Positions 7,858 to 15,192 of a DNA stretch of 15,192 nt are shown piece by piece. The notes beneath the pieces were generated by a model. It was given only the letters and a program-made list of their open reading frames with translations, did not search any database and was not told where the DNA came from. The stretch is from Chloroflexota bacterium (GTDB lineage Bacteria; Chloroflexota; Chloroflexia; Thermomicrobiales; JADLAZ01): the NCBI GenBank assembly GCA_020849725.1, contig JADLAZ010000082.1, forward strand, positions 1 through 15,192, given 5' to 3'. How positions within the stretch are numbered: the first letter of the stretch is position 1; each line of letters opens with the position of its first letter. Position numbers and translations under genes: made by a program.

Positions 7858-7878
7858 CGCGGGGGAGCAGGAGCGTTC

Positions 7879-10800
7879 ATGGAGCAGACGTCGCCGATGT
7901 CTGACAAGCCGCGCGCGGTCGACCGCTTTCTGCTGGCGCTGGCGGCGATCTTGCTGCTGGCGGCAGGGTTGCGGCTAGTCGGCCTGGATTGGGACAGCGG
8001 CACCCACCAGCATCCGGACGAGCGCCACATCAGCGATGTCCTCAGCGGTCGGCTGTTCGTGCCGCCGCGCCACGGCCTGGCCGAGCTGTTCGACCCGGAC
8101 CGCAGCGACCTCAACCCGCGCAAGCTCAATCCGGAGAGCGGCCGGCCGTATCAGTTTGCGTACGGCAGCCTGCCGCTGCTCCTGACGGATGCCGTCGCCT
8201 GTGCCATGGATGTGGTGACCGGCCGGGCCTGCGCGCCAGACAGCAACCGACCGCAATATTGGACGACCTACAACCAGCAGTATCTGGTCGGCCGCTTCCT
8301 GACCGTCCTGGCTGACCTGGCGCTGATCGTGGTGACGGCATTGCTGGCCCGACGCGCCTTCGGTGACCTCGCTGGCCTGGTGGCGGGCCTGTTCTTGGCC
8401 GTCAGCGTCGTCCACATCCAGCTGGCGCATTTCTTCGCGACGGACACCTGGTCGGCGCTGTTCGCGACGGCGGCGCTGTGGGCGCTCTACCGTGCCGCCG
8501 ATGACGGGCCGTTCGCTCGTTGGCGGGCCTGGGCGCTGGCCGGCGTCTTTGCCGGCGCTTCCGTCGCCAGCAAGGTCAATACCCTCGGGCTGGCGGTCCC
8601 GGCGCTGGTGGCACTGTGGTACAGCGTGCGCGGTGAGCCGACCGACTGGCTGCCGCTGGTCGTCCGGCGCGCGGCGGTGCTGGGTGGCGCCACGCTGCTG
8701 GCGTTCGCGGTGTTCGAGCCATACGCGCTGTGGACGATGGGGACCTACCTGCGCGACCTGAACGAGCAGGCCAATATCCTGGGGTCGGGCGTCGCCGACG
8801 TGCCCTACACGCGCCAGTTCACCGGTGCGCTGCCGGTCTGGCACTATCTGTGGAACCTGTGGGGCTTTGGCCTGGGACCGGGACTGACCCTGCTCGGTCT
8901 GGTCGGGCTAGGCGCCTCGGCCTGGCGTGCCTGGCGCCAGCGCAGCCCGATCGACCTGATGCTGCTGTCCTGGTTCCTGACCTACGGCCTGCTGATCAAC
9001 ACCGTCTTTGCCAAGTTCCTGCGCTACACGCTGCCGCTGGCGCCGGTGCTGGCGATCCTGGCCGGCGCGGCGGTCGCGGCGGCAGTTGCCTGGGCCTGGC
9101 CCCGCTGGCGGGCCGGTGCCGCGCCCGCGCCGACCACGGATGCGGCCGGCGTGGAAGTGGCGTGGCTGGCCCGCCGGCCCCGGTTGGCCGCCGGCATCGC
9201 GCTGGGCGCCATCGGGCTGGCCCTGGCCAATGGCCTGATCCAGGCGCTGACCTTCATCACCATCTACACCCAGCCGCATACGCGCGTCGCCGCCTCCGAG
9301 TGGATCTACGACAACGTGCCGGCCGGCGCGCGCCTCGCCGCCGAAACCTGGGACGACTCGCTGCCGCTCGGCCTGTCGGGTGACCGCAACCCTGGTGCGC
9401 GGCGGTACCGGTTCGTTGAAGCCAACCACTATCAGGACCGCACCCCCGAGGAGGGTGTGCGCGACATCGGGCGCATCCTGCGCGAGAGCGACTACATCGT
9501 CCTCGCCAGCCAGCGCGTGGCCGGCTCGACCGACAAGTTGCCCTGGCGCTATCCGGTCGTCAACCGCTACTACGACTTGCTGCGGGCCGGCCGGCTCGGG
9601 TTCGTGCCCGTCTACACCAACCAGCTGCAGCCACGCCTCGGCCCGTTCCACCTCGACAGCCGCCTGGCTGACGAGTCGTTCTCCGTTTACGATCACCCGC
9701 CAGTCGAGATCTACCAGAAGCAGGCGAGCCTGTCCGACGATCATCTGCGGGCGCTGTTCGCCACCGCGCTGGAGACGACGCCGACGCCGAACCGCACGGC
9801 GCCAAAAGACAAGTCGCTGATGCTGACCGAGCCGCTGTGGACGCTGCCCGACCTCAACCGCGAGTCCTGGGGCGGCGTGCCCGGCAGCTCCTGGGTCGCC
9901 TTCGGCCTGTGGCTGCTGGCGCTGGTGATCCTGATGGCGGCTGGCCTGCCCTGGGCGCTGCTGCTCTTCCGGCCCCTGGCCGACGTCGGCGTCGGGCTGG
10001 CGCGGCCGCTGGCGATGCTGGTGATCGCCTGGCTCGTCTGGCTGGGCGCTAGCCTGCGCTGGACGATGTTCAGCACCGGCACGGTCGTGCTAACCACGCT
10101 GGCCGTCGCCGTCCTCGGCTGGCTGCTGGTGGCGCGGCAGCGCCCACTGCTGGCCCATCTGCGGGCGCAGCGGGCAGCGATCATCACCAGCGAGGCAGTC
10201 TTCCTGGCCGGCTTTGCCTTCGCGCTGGGTCTGCGGCTGCTCAATCCGGACATGTGGGAGCCGTGGTTCGGCGGCGAGAAGCCGATGGAGGGCGCGTTTC
10301 TCAACGCCGTGCTGCGCAGCGCCTACTTCCCACCCTACGATCCGTGGTTCAGCGGTGGTTACATCAACTACTACTACTTCGGCTACGTGCTGGTCGGCGC
10401 GGTGATGAAGCTTGTCGGCGTCGCGCCGGCGATCGGCTTCAACCTGGCGCTGGCGACGCTGTTCGGCATGGTCGCCGCTGGTGCGTGCAGCCTCGGCCAG
10501 ACGCTGGCACGGGCGCTGGCCGGCCGCGAGCGAGCGCCGGCGTCCTGGCTGGTGAGTGCGCTCGGCGTCAGTAGCGCCGTGCTGATGGTCGGCATCGGCA
10601 ATCTCGATGGCTTCCTGCAACTAGTGCAGCGCCAGGTGGGCACGCTGCAGAGCCTGGACTTCTGGCGCAGCAGCCGGGCGATCCAGTTCACGATCACCGA
10701 GTTTCCCTACTTCTCATTCCTGTACGCGGACCTGCACGCTCATGTGCTGGCCATGCCGCTGGCGATGCTCGTCGTCGGCTGCGGCCTGACGCTGGTGCTG

Positions 10801-12231
10801 GCCGACACCTGGAAGGCGCCCGGCCCCCTCACCTGGCGCCACCTGCCGTGGCCTCCGCTGGCGCTGAGCGGCCTGGCGTTGGGCGGCCTGGCGGTGACGA
10901 ACGCCTGGGATGTGCCGGCCTACGCGGGCGTCATCGCCGGCGCCAGCTTCATCGCCGCGCCGTTCGCGCGCCAGTCGGTGATCAAGCGGGCGGTCTGGGC
11001 CGGTGTGATGGGCCTGGGGGCGGCCGGGCTGGCCTATCTCCTCTTCCTCCCCTTCTTCCTCAGTTTCCAGTCGTTCTACGGCAGCATCGGCCTGACGCGC
11101 ATCCCCGCCCGGTTGGGTGAGTTCCTCACCATGTGGGGCTATCTGCTGGCGCTGGTCGTAATCGTGACAGCGGTCCTGCTGCTCGTTTTCTACCGAAGCG
11201 GCGGCTTGCGCCGGCTGACCTGGCCGGTCGTGATGATCGTGTTGGTCACAGCGCTGGCGACGGGCGCCGTCCTGGCGCGCGACTTGCCTGGCGTGGTGAT
11301 CGTCGCACCGCTGATCGGCCTGCTGGCGCTGCTGTGGGTCGCCAATGGGCTGTCGCCGGCCGGCGAGTTCACACTCATGCTGCTCATTGGCGCGCTGGCG
11401 ATCATCGCCGGCGTCGAGTTCGTGTTCATCGTCGACTTCCTGCAAGGCGGCGAGATGTACCGGATGAACACGGTCTTCAAGCTCTACCTGGAATCGTGGC
11501 TGTTGCTGTCGGTCGGCCTGGCGGGCGGCGCGGCGCTCGTCCTGCGGGAGTGGCGCGGCCTGGGCAGCACCACGCGCGGCGTGATCGGGGCGGTAGCCAT
11601 CGGCGGTCTGCTGGTGTCGCTGGCCTATCCCGTCGCCCTCACCCAGGACCGCCTGCGACACCGCTTTGAGGTCACGACCGGCCCGACGCTGAACGGGCTG
11701 ACCTACATGGAATCCGGCACGCTGCGCGATCCCAACGGCGCCCTGCTCCGCCTCGATGAAGATCTGGCGACGATCTCCTGGATGCAGGCGAACCTGACTG
11801 GCGCGCCGGTCGTGCTGGAAGCGATGATCGGCCCGTATCGCGGCAATGGCTCGCGCATCGCCAATGCGACCGGCTTCCCGACCGTCCTGGGCTGGGATAA
11901 CCACGAGGGCCAGCAGCGCTGGCCCGACCAGATCGGCCCACGGGCGCGCGACGTGCGCACGCTCTACAACAGTCGCACGCCGGACCAGGCGCTGGCGCTG
12001 ATTGAGAAGTACGACATCGACTACATCATGCTGGGCCAGGTCGAGCAACTGACGACGCTGAACCAGGGACAGCTCGGCGCGACGCGCCAGGGCGAGCGCT
12101 ACGCCTCACCGCAGGGGGTGGCGACGCTGCGCGGTTTGGCCGACAGCGGCCAATTGGTCGAGGCCTTTCGCCAGGGTAACACGGTGCTGTACCGGGTCGT
12201 CCGGCCGTTGACCTTCCCAGGTGATCGGTAG
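7879..12231 (+). CDS. Giant membrane protein: GT-C glycosyltransferase fused to a DUF2298 (Chlor_Arch_YYY) domain
   Basis: A 1450-aa polytopic protein with two halves. Residues about 15-620 resemble GT-C (PMT/ArnT, GT39-like) transferases, which move sugars from polyprenyl-phosphate on the outer face of the membrane. The first outer loop carries HPDERH (45-50) with the acidic pair Asp47-Glu48. HFFATDTW (184-191) and ASK (Lys232) follow, then a soluble domain from about 470 to 615. Residues about 650-1450 are DUF2298: EKPME (800-804), NYYYFGYV (YYY 831-833), EFPYFSF with DLHAH (941-955), NAWD (1008-1011), EFVF and RMNTVFK (from 1195). A second soluble domain runs from about 1265 to the end. 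ATG 7879 is chosen for AGGAG 5 nt upstream; in-frame upstream codons lack similarity. No stop or frameshift separates the halves, so the fusion is genuine. The sugar, lipid and acceptor are unknown. Confidence 0.9.
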   Translation: MEQTSPMSDKPRAVDRFLLALAAILLLAAGLRLVGLDWDSGTHQHPDERHISDVLSGRLFVPPRHGLAELFDPDRSDLNPRKLNPESGRPYQFAYGSLPLLLTDAVACAMDVVTGRACAPDSNRPQYWTTYNQQYLVGRFLTVLADLALIVVTALLARRAFGDLAGLVAGLFLAVSVVHIQLAHFFATDTWSALFATAALWALYRAADDGPFARWRAWALAGVFAGASVASKVNTLGLAVPALVALWYSVRGEPTDWLPLVVRRAAVLGGATLLAFAVFEPYALWTMGTYLRDLNEQANILGSGVADVPYTRQFTGALPVWHYLWNLWGFGLGPGLTLLGLVGLGASAWRAWRQRSPIDLMLLSWFLTYGLLINTVFAKFLRYTLPLAPVLAILAGAAVAAAVAWAWPRWRAGAAPAPTTDAAGVEVAWLARRPRLAAGIALGAIGLALANGLIQALTFITIYTQPHTRVAASEWIYDNVPAGARLAAETWDDSLPLGLSGDRNPGARRYRFVEANHYQDRTPEEGVRDIGRILRESDYIVLASQRVAGSTDKLPWRYPVVNRYYDLLRAGRLGFVPVYTNQLQPRLGPFHLDSRLADESFSVYDHPPVEIYQKQASLSDDHLRALFATALETTPTPNRTAPKDKSLMLTEPLWTLPDLNRESWGGVPGSSWVAFGLWLLALVILMAAGLPWALLLFRPLADVGVGLARPLAMLVIAWLVWLGASLRWTMFSTGTVVLTTLAVAVLGWLLVARQRPLLAHLRAQRAAIITSEAVFLAGFAFALGLRLLNPDMWEPWFGGEKPMEGAFLNAVLRSAYFPPYDPWFSGGYINYYYFGYVLVGAVMKLVGVAPAIGFNLALATLFGMVAAGACSLGQTLARALAGRERAPASWLVSALGVSSAVLMVGIGNLDGFLQLVQRQVGTLQSLDFWRSSRAIQFTITEFPYFSFLYADLHAHVLAMPLAMLVVGCGLTLVLADTWKAPGPLTWRHLPWPPLALSGLALGGLAVTNAWDVPAYAGVIAGASFIAAPFARQSVIKRAVWAGVMGLGAAGLAYLLFLPFFLSFQSFYGSIGLTRIPARLGEFLTMWGYLLALVVIVTAVLLLVFYRSGGLRRLTWPVVMIVLVTALATGAVLARDLPGVVIVAPLIGLLALLWVANGLSPAGEFTLMLLIGALAIIAGVEFVFIVDFLQGGEMYRMNTVFKLYLESWLLLSVGLAGGAALVLREWRGLGSTTRGVIGAVAIGGLLVSLAYPVALTQDRLRHRFEVTTGPTLNGLTYMESGTLRDPNGALLRLDEDLATISWMQANLTGAPVVLEAMIGPYRGNGSRIANATGFPTVLGWDNHEGQQRWPDQIGPRARDVRTLYNSRTPDQALALIEKYDIDYIMLGQVEQLTTLNQGQLGATRQGERYASPQGVATLRGLADSGQLVEAFRQGNTVLYRVVRPLTFPGDR

Positions 12232-12474
12232 CGCCGGGATGAGGAGCCGCACGCTGGCGCGTCACTCGACCGCGGGGGAGTTGCCGATTCGTGCATGGGG
12301 CACGGGGCCAGCGGTTGAGTCCACACCTCGGAGACGCTGCGGCGCCACGACGTCCGCCATCCCGGACCGGGTGCGAACCGGGAAGCCCACGCCGGGGAGT
12401 GTCGCGGCCGAAGGCCCCCCAGGCTCGATTTCAGGCGCCGGCTTGCTCCGCGTTGCTGCCAGAGTACTGTCACC
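12232..12474 (+). other. 243-nt GC-rich spacer between the two DUF2298 genes
   Basis: No convincing gene is seen. Two small hairpins can be drawn: GTCCG (12352-12356) with CGGAC (12363-12367), and GGCC-GAA-GGCC (12406-12416). CCGG 12367-12370 with 12378-12381 is an alternative pairing. No T-tract terminator follows the first gene. The spacer is unusually long for this densely packed region; it may hold a leader or small RNA, but no family is recognised. Confidence 0.4.
12443..12470 (+). promoter_or_regulatory. Weak candidate promoter of the second DUF2298 gene
   Basis: TTGCTC (12443-12448) and TACTGT (12465-12470) are 16 nt apart; the -10 is a poor match. Transcription would begin almost at the ATG at 12475. 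Together with the lack of a clear Shine-Dalgarno, that would imply a leaderless mRNA. Read-through from the upstream gene is the alternative. Confidence 0.2.
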
Positions 12475-14931
12475 ATGACCGAGCTTGAGGCGGTTAGCCG
12501 CTGGCTGGGGGTGGTGCTCGCGCTGGGCTGGCTAGGCGCGCCGATCGTCGGTCGCCTGCTGCCGGCGCTGCCGATGGGCGCATTCTTCCTGGCTCGCCCG
12601 TTCGCAGTCCTGCTGGTCGGCTACGCGGCCTGGCTTACTGCCTCGCTGCGGCTGCTCGCCTTCGAGACGGCGCTCTGGGCGGTCGGGCTGCCCCTGCTGG
12701 CGGCTCTGGCTGGTCTGGTGGTGGCGCTGGCGCTGCGGCGCGGTCGCTCGGTACGGGCACTGTTGCCGGCGCGAGCCACCGTGCTGGCAATGGCGTCCCA
12801 CGAGGCGCTCTTCATCGCGGTTTTCGCCGGGTTCGCCTGGCTGCGCGGCTACACTCCCGACATCACCTTCACCGAGAAGCCGATGGAGCTGATGCTGCTC
12901 AACAGCGCGCTCCACGCCCAGACGATGCCGCCGCCCGACGGCTGGTTGGCCGGTCACACCGTCAACTACTACTACCTCGGCTACGTGCTGGCGGCGGCGC
13001 TGACGCACCTGGCCGGCGTGGGGGTCGGCTACGCTTTCAATCTGATGCTGACGACGATCGTCGCGCTGGCGGCGGTGATGGCGTTCGGGCTGGCCGCCAG
13101 CCTGTGGGCCTGCTGTCGCGATGACCGTCAGCCCCGGCTGGACATGGCCGCCGGCGCGGTCGGCCTGCTGGCCGCCTACCTGCTGGTCGCCGCCGGCAAT
13201 CTCGTTGGTGGCTGGCGCTGGCTGGGCGACCCGGCCGGAACGGCGGCGGCGCCCTGGTGGGGCGGCATCGGCTGGGCGTCGTCGCGCGTGATCGTCGACC
13301 ACATGGCCGGCGGCGGGGAGCGACCGACGATCAACGAGTTCCCCTGGTTCAGCTTCATCCTGGGCGACCTGCATCCGCATGTACTCGCGCTGCCGTTCGG
13401 ACTGCTGGCCCTCGGCGTCGTCGTCGATTGGTGGCGCTGGTCGCCCGCGCCCGATCTGGTGAAGCGTGACTGGTTGGCGATCGCGCGGCTGACCGCCGGC
13501 GCGCTGGCCGTCGGCGCGCTCTATGCGATCAATAGCTGGGACTTCCCGCTCTACCTCATGCTGGCGGCGGTGGCGCTGACGCGACCGGCCTGGTGGTCGC
13601 TGGTGCGGCCGCACCAAGTCGCCAGCGCCCCGCCGATAGCCGCCGTCGAACCGCCGGTGGCCGCCACCGATCTTCCAGCGGCCGAGGCTGACCCGGCGCC
13701 CGCGCCGCTGCGCGGCCGACCGGTGTGGATCGCCCTGGCGGCCCTGGTTGGCGCGAGCGTGCTGCTGCTGCTGCCATTCTACCTGTCCTTCACCTCGTTC
13801 GCGGGCAATGCGTCCGTGCGCGCGCTGGGCGGGCTAGATCGCGTGCCGCTGGTCGGCAGCCTGGCGCGCATGATCGGCGTCGTCACCTGGGAGCGGACGA
13901 ATCTGGGTGAGTACCTCCAGATCTGGGGCTTTCTCAACGTCGCCGGTGTGGCCTGGCTGCTGTGGCTGGCGCGGCGCGGCCTGAGCATCACACCGAACAT
14001 CGTCGGGCTGGCGACCATCGGCGTGGCGCTGGTCGGCATCCTGATCGGCTCCGCACCACTGGCGCTCGGCGGCGCGACCGCCGCGCTGGCGCTCATCGTC
14101 TGGCGCTTTGGCCGCGTCAACGCCAGCGAGGGGCTGACGTGCCTGCTGCTGACGGTCGCCTTCGGGCTGGTGATTGGGCCGGAGTTCGTCTTTTTGCAGG
14201 ATGTCTTTGCCGATCGCATGAATACCGTATTCAAGACGTACTACCAGGCCTGGACGGTGCTGAGCCTGCTCGGCGCGCTCGGCGTCGGCGCGACGGTGAC
14301 GGCGCTCGCCGGTGTGCGCCGGGACGGCGCGCGGGGCTGGGAGCGCGCTGTGACCATCGGCACAGCCGGGGCGGTGAGCGTCACGCTGCTGCTGACGCTC
14401 GGCTATCCGTTGCTGGCGACGCCGGCGCGGGCCGATCGCTTCGCCAAGCGCCCGGGGTTGGATGGCCTGGCCTACATCAGCGCGCAGCCGGATGAGCAGC
14501 GAGCGCTGGCGTGGATGGCGGACAACATCGCGCCCGGAGCGATCGTCGTCGAAGACCCCGGCCACTCCTACGGCGAGCATTTCGGGCTGCCACACGCCCG
14601 CGCGGCGACGATTGTCGGCACACGCACGCCGGTGGCCTGGCCGGGCCACGAGACGCAATGGCGGGCCAACCAGCCAGCGCTGCTGAGCGAGATCAACGCT
14701 CGGCTGCGTGACATCCAGGAGTTGTACGGCACGACCGACGTGGCCGTCGCCGGGCGTATCCTCGACCACTACGACGCTGAGTACGTCTACGTCGGCCTGT
14801 GGGAGCGCGCCGCTGAGAACCGGCAGCGCGCGCGCCAGCCAGTCTACAGCCCTGCGGCGCTGGCGAAGTTCGACCAGTTCATGGACGTCGCCTATCGGCA
14901 GGGTCAGGTGACGATCTACCGGCGGCGTTGA
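12475..14931 (+). CDS. DUF2298 (Chlor_Arch_YYY) polytopic membrane protein
   Basis: An 818-aa integral membrane protein with roughly 15-17 hydrophobic segments by eye and a soluble C-terminal domain from about residue 655. It is a paralogue of the DUF2298 half of the preceding gene. Shared motifs are EKPME (134-138), NYYYLGYV (YYY 165-167), EFPWFSF with DLHPH (288-302), NSWD (353-356), LPFYLSF, EFVF and RMNTVFK (from 581). The EKPME-to-YYY distance is 31 residues in both copies. An Ala/Pro-rich insert (about 382-415) separates two helices and is absent from the upstream copy. The ATG at 12475 begins just before the first hydrophobic helix; no strong Shine-Dalgarno precedes it. DUF2298 has no established biochemical function known to me. 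Context suggests surface glycan or glycolipid assembly alongside the fused GT-C protein; this is inference. Confidence 0.9.
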   Translation: MTELEAVSRWLGVVLALGWLGAPIVGRLLPALPMGAFFLARPFAVLLVGYAAWLTASLRLLAFETALWAVGLPLLAALAGLVVALALRRGRSVRALLPARATVLAMASHEALFIAVFAGFAWLRGYTPDITFTEKPMELMLLNSALHAQTMPPPDGWLAGHTVNYYYLGYVLAAALTHLAGVGVGYAFNLMLTTIVALAAVMAFGLAASLWACCRDDRQPRLDMAAGAVGLLAAYLLVAAGNLVGGWRWLGDPAGTAAAPWWGGIGWASSRVIVDHMAGGGERPTINEFPWFSFILGDLHPHVLALPFGLLALGVVVDWWRWSPAPDLVKRDWLAIARLTAGALAVGALYAINSWDFPLYLMLAAVALTRPAWWSLVRPHQVASAPPIAAVEPPVAATDLPAAEADPAPAPLRGRPVWIALAALVGASVLLLLPFYLSFTSFAGNASVRALGGLDRVPLVGSLARMIGVVTWERTNLGEYLQIWGFLNVAGVAWLLWLARRGLSITPNIVGLATIGVALVGILIGSAPLALGGATAALALIVWRFGRVNASEGLTCLLLTVAFGLVIGPEFVFLQDVFADRMNTVFKTYYQAWTVLSLLGALGVGATVTALAGVRRDGARGWERAVTIGTAGAVSVTLLLTLGYPLLATPARADRFAKRPGLDGLAYISAQPDEQRALAWMADNIAPGAIVVEDPGHSYGEHFGLPHARAATIVGTRTPVAWPGHETQWRANQPALLSEINARLRDIQELYGTTDVAVAGRILDHYDAEYVYVGLWERAAENRQRARQPVYSPAALAKFDQFMDVAYRQGQVTIYRRR
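13618..13719 (+). other. Ala/Pro-rich linker encoded within the second DUF2298 gene
   Basis: About 34 residues dominated by Ala, Pro, Val and Glu/Asp interrupt the membrane domain between the NSWD helix and the LPFYLSF helix. The paralogous region of the upstream gene runs directly from one helix to the next with a short basic loop. The linker is probably an extended soluble loop and a lineage-specific insertion. Confidence 0.6.
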
Positions 14932-14983
14932 CCGGCGGCGACGGTCCATGGGTCGACGGTCGCCCTGGCCCAACGCTGCCGTG

Positions 14984-14992
14984 TGATAGACT
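14984..14992 (+). promoter_or_regulatory. Possible extended -10 promoter for the alpha/beta hydrolase
   Basis: TGATAGACT combines a TGn extension with TAGACT. No clear -35 hexamer lies upstream. A transcript would start near 14999, which favours the ATG starts at 15042 or 15069 over the GTG codons at 15006 and 15009. Confidence 0.3.
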
Positions 14993-15068
14993 CGGGTGAG
15001 GCCTAGTGGTGGCCGGTCGCGGGCGTGCTGACCGAGCCACGATGGGGCGCACCGGAGTCAAGCGACGC

Positions 15069-15192
15069 ATGCCGGCCTGGTCCTGGACTCGAAGCGACGA
15101 TCACGGCCTGCACACGATCGTCGTGGGTGGCCGGCGCGTCCGGTATCTGGAGCGCGGCGCGGGCGAGCCAGTGGTGCTGGTGCATGGCCTCG
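15069..15192 (+). CDS. Alpha/beta hydrolase, N-terminal fragment
   Basis: The last 41 codons of the window encode the first strands of an alpha/beta-hydrolase fold, a large family of esterases, lipases and related enzymes. The pattern VGGRRVRYLERG, then GEPVVLVHGL, is the classic N-terminal start, and the HG pair forms part of the oxyanion hole. The nucleophile elbow and the rest of the catalytic triad lie beyond the window, so the reaction cannot be stated. ATG 15069 has GGAG (15054-15057) 11 nt upstream; ATG 15042 is an in-frame alternative, and GTG 15006/15009 are possible with GAGG at 14998-15001. An in-frame TGA at 14997 bounds the reading frame. The 3' end is cut off by the window. Confidence 0.75.
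   Translation, partial: MPAWSWTRSDDHGLHTIVVGGRRVRYLERGAGEPVVLVHGL

Noticed and set aside
10714..12048. Long open frame on the minus strand opposite the DUF2298 half (444 codons)
   Set aside because: Composition is Gln/Arg/Asp/Ala-rich, typical of the antisense of a GC-rich gene; there are no domains and it lies wholly inside a well-supported gene.
12301..12420. Fragments resembling cobalamin riboswitch pieces (GCCAC, CCGGGAAGCC, GGAGACGCTGC)
   Set aside because: The pieces are in the wrong order, the conserved B12 box and the CCGCAACTGT segment are missing, and the flanking genes have no cobalamin link.
12221..12478. Small plus-strand frame bridging the spacer between the DUF2298 genes
   Set aside because: No Shine-Dalgarno, overlaps both neighbours, Arg/Ser/Gly/Pro-rich translation without similarity.
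12532..13617. Minus-strand frame of 361 codons opposite the second DUF2298 gene
   Set aside because: Gln/Arg/Gly-rich antisense shadow with no recognisable domain.

Overview
The window is strongly GC-rich, densely coded DNA that looks chromosomal. The best taxonomic clue is the pair of very large DUF2298 ('Chlor_Arch_YYY') membrane proteins, a family concentrated in Chloroflexota and some archaea. With the GC bias, GTG starts, a bacterial-type Fmt and a bacterial Rab-like GTPase, I infer a Chloroflexota bacterium, perhaps near Thermomicrobia/Sphaerobacter. That placement is inference; no rRNA or marker search was possible.

Layout. Positions 1-633 (+) hold the C-terminal part of an M32 metallocarboxypeptidase, ending in a probable hairpin terminator. 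Positions 787-2343 (+) encode a polytopic membrane diguanylate cyclase with an intact GGEEF motif and I-site. Facing it is a minus-strand block, read from 7687 down to 2429: a Rab/Ras-like small GTPase, methionyl-tRNA formyltransferase (fmt), then two half-size ABC exporters. The exporters form a heterodimer of the TM287/288 (BmrCD) type, with one degenerate ATP site. A near-consensus extended -10 element precedes the ABC pair. Divergently from the GTPase, 7879-14931 (+) is occupied by two giant membrane genes. The first is a fusion of a GT-C (PMT/ArnT-like) glycosyltransferase half with a DUF2298 half (1450 aa); the second is a stand-alone DUF2298 protein (818 aa). The window ends in the first codons of an alpha/beta hydrolase.

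Working together. The two exporter subunits almost certainly assemble with each other. The two DUF2298 genes are tandem paralogues sharing motifs at matched spacing, and probably act together at the cell surface in polyprenyl-linked sugar transfer (inference). The same extracytoplasmic C-terminal domain pattern can be read three times: after the GT-C half, after its DUF2298 half and in the second protein. This suggests that DUF2298 is itself a diverged GT-C-like enzyme, and it is the most interesting observation here. The remaining genes are housekeeping or signalling genes with no obvious functional link. I saw no rRNA, tRNA, CRISPR array, insertion sequence or phage gene.
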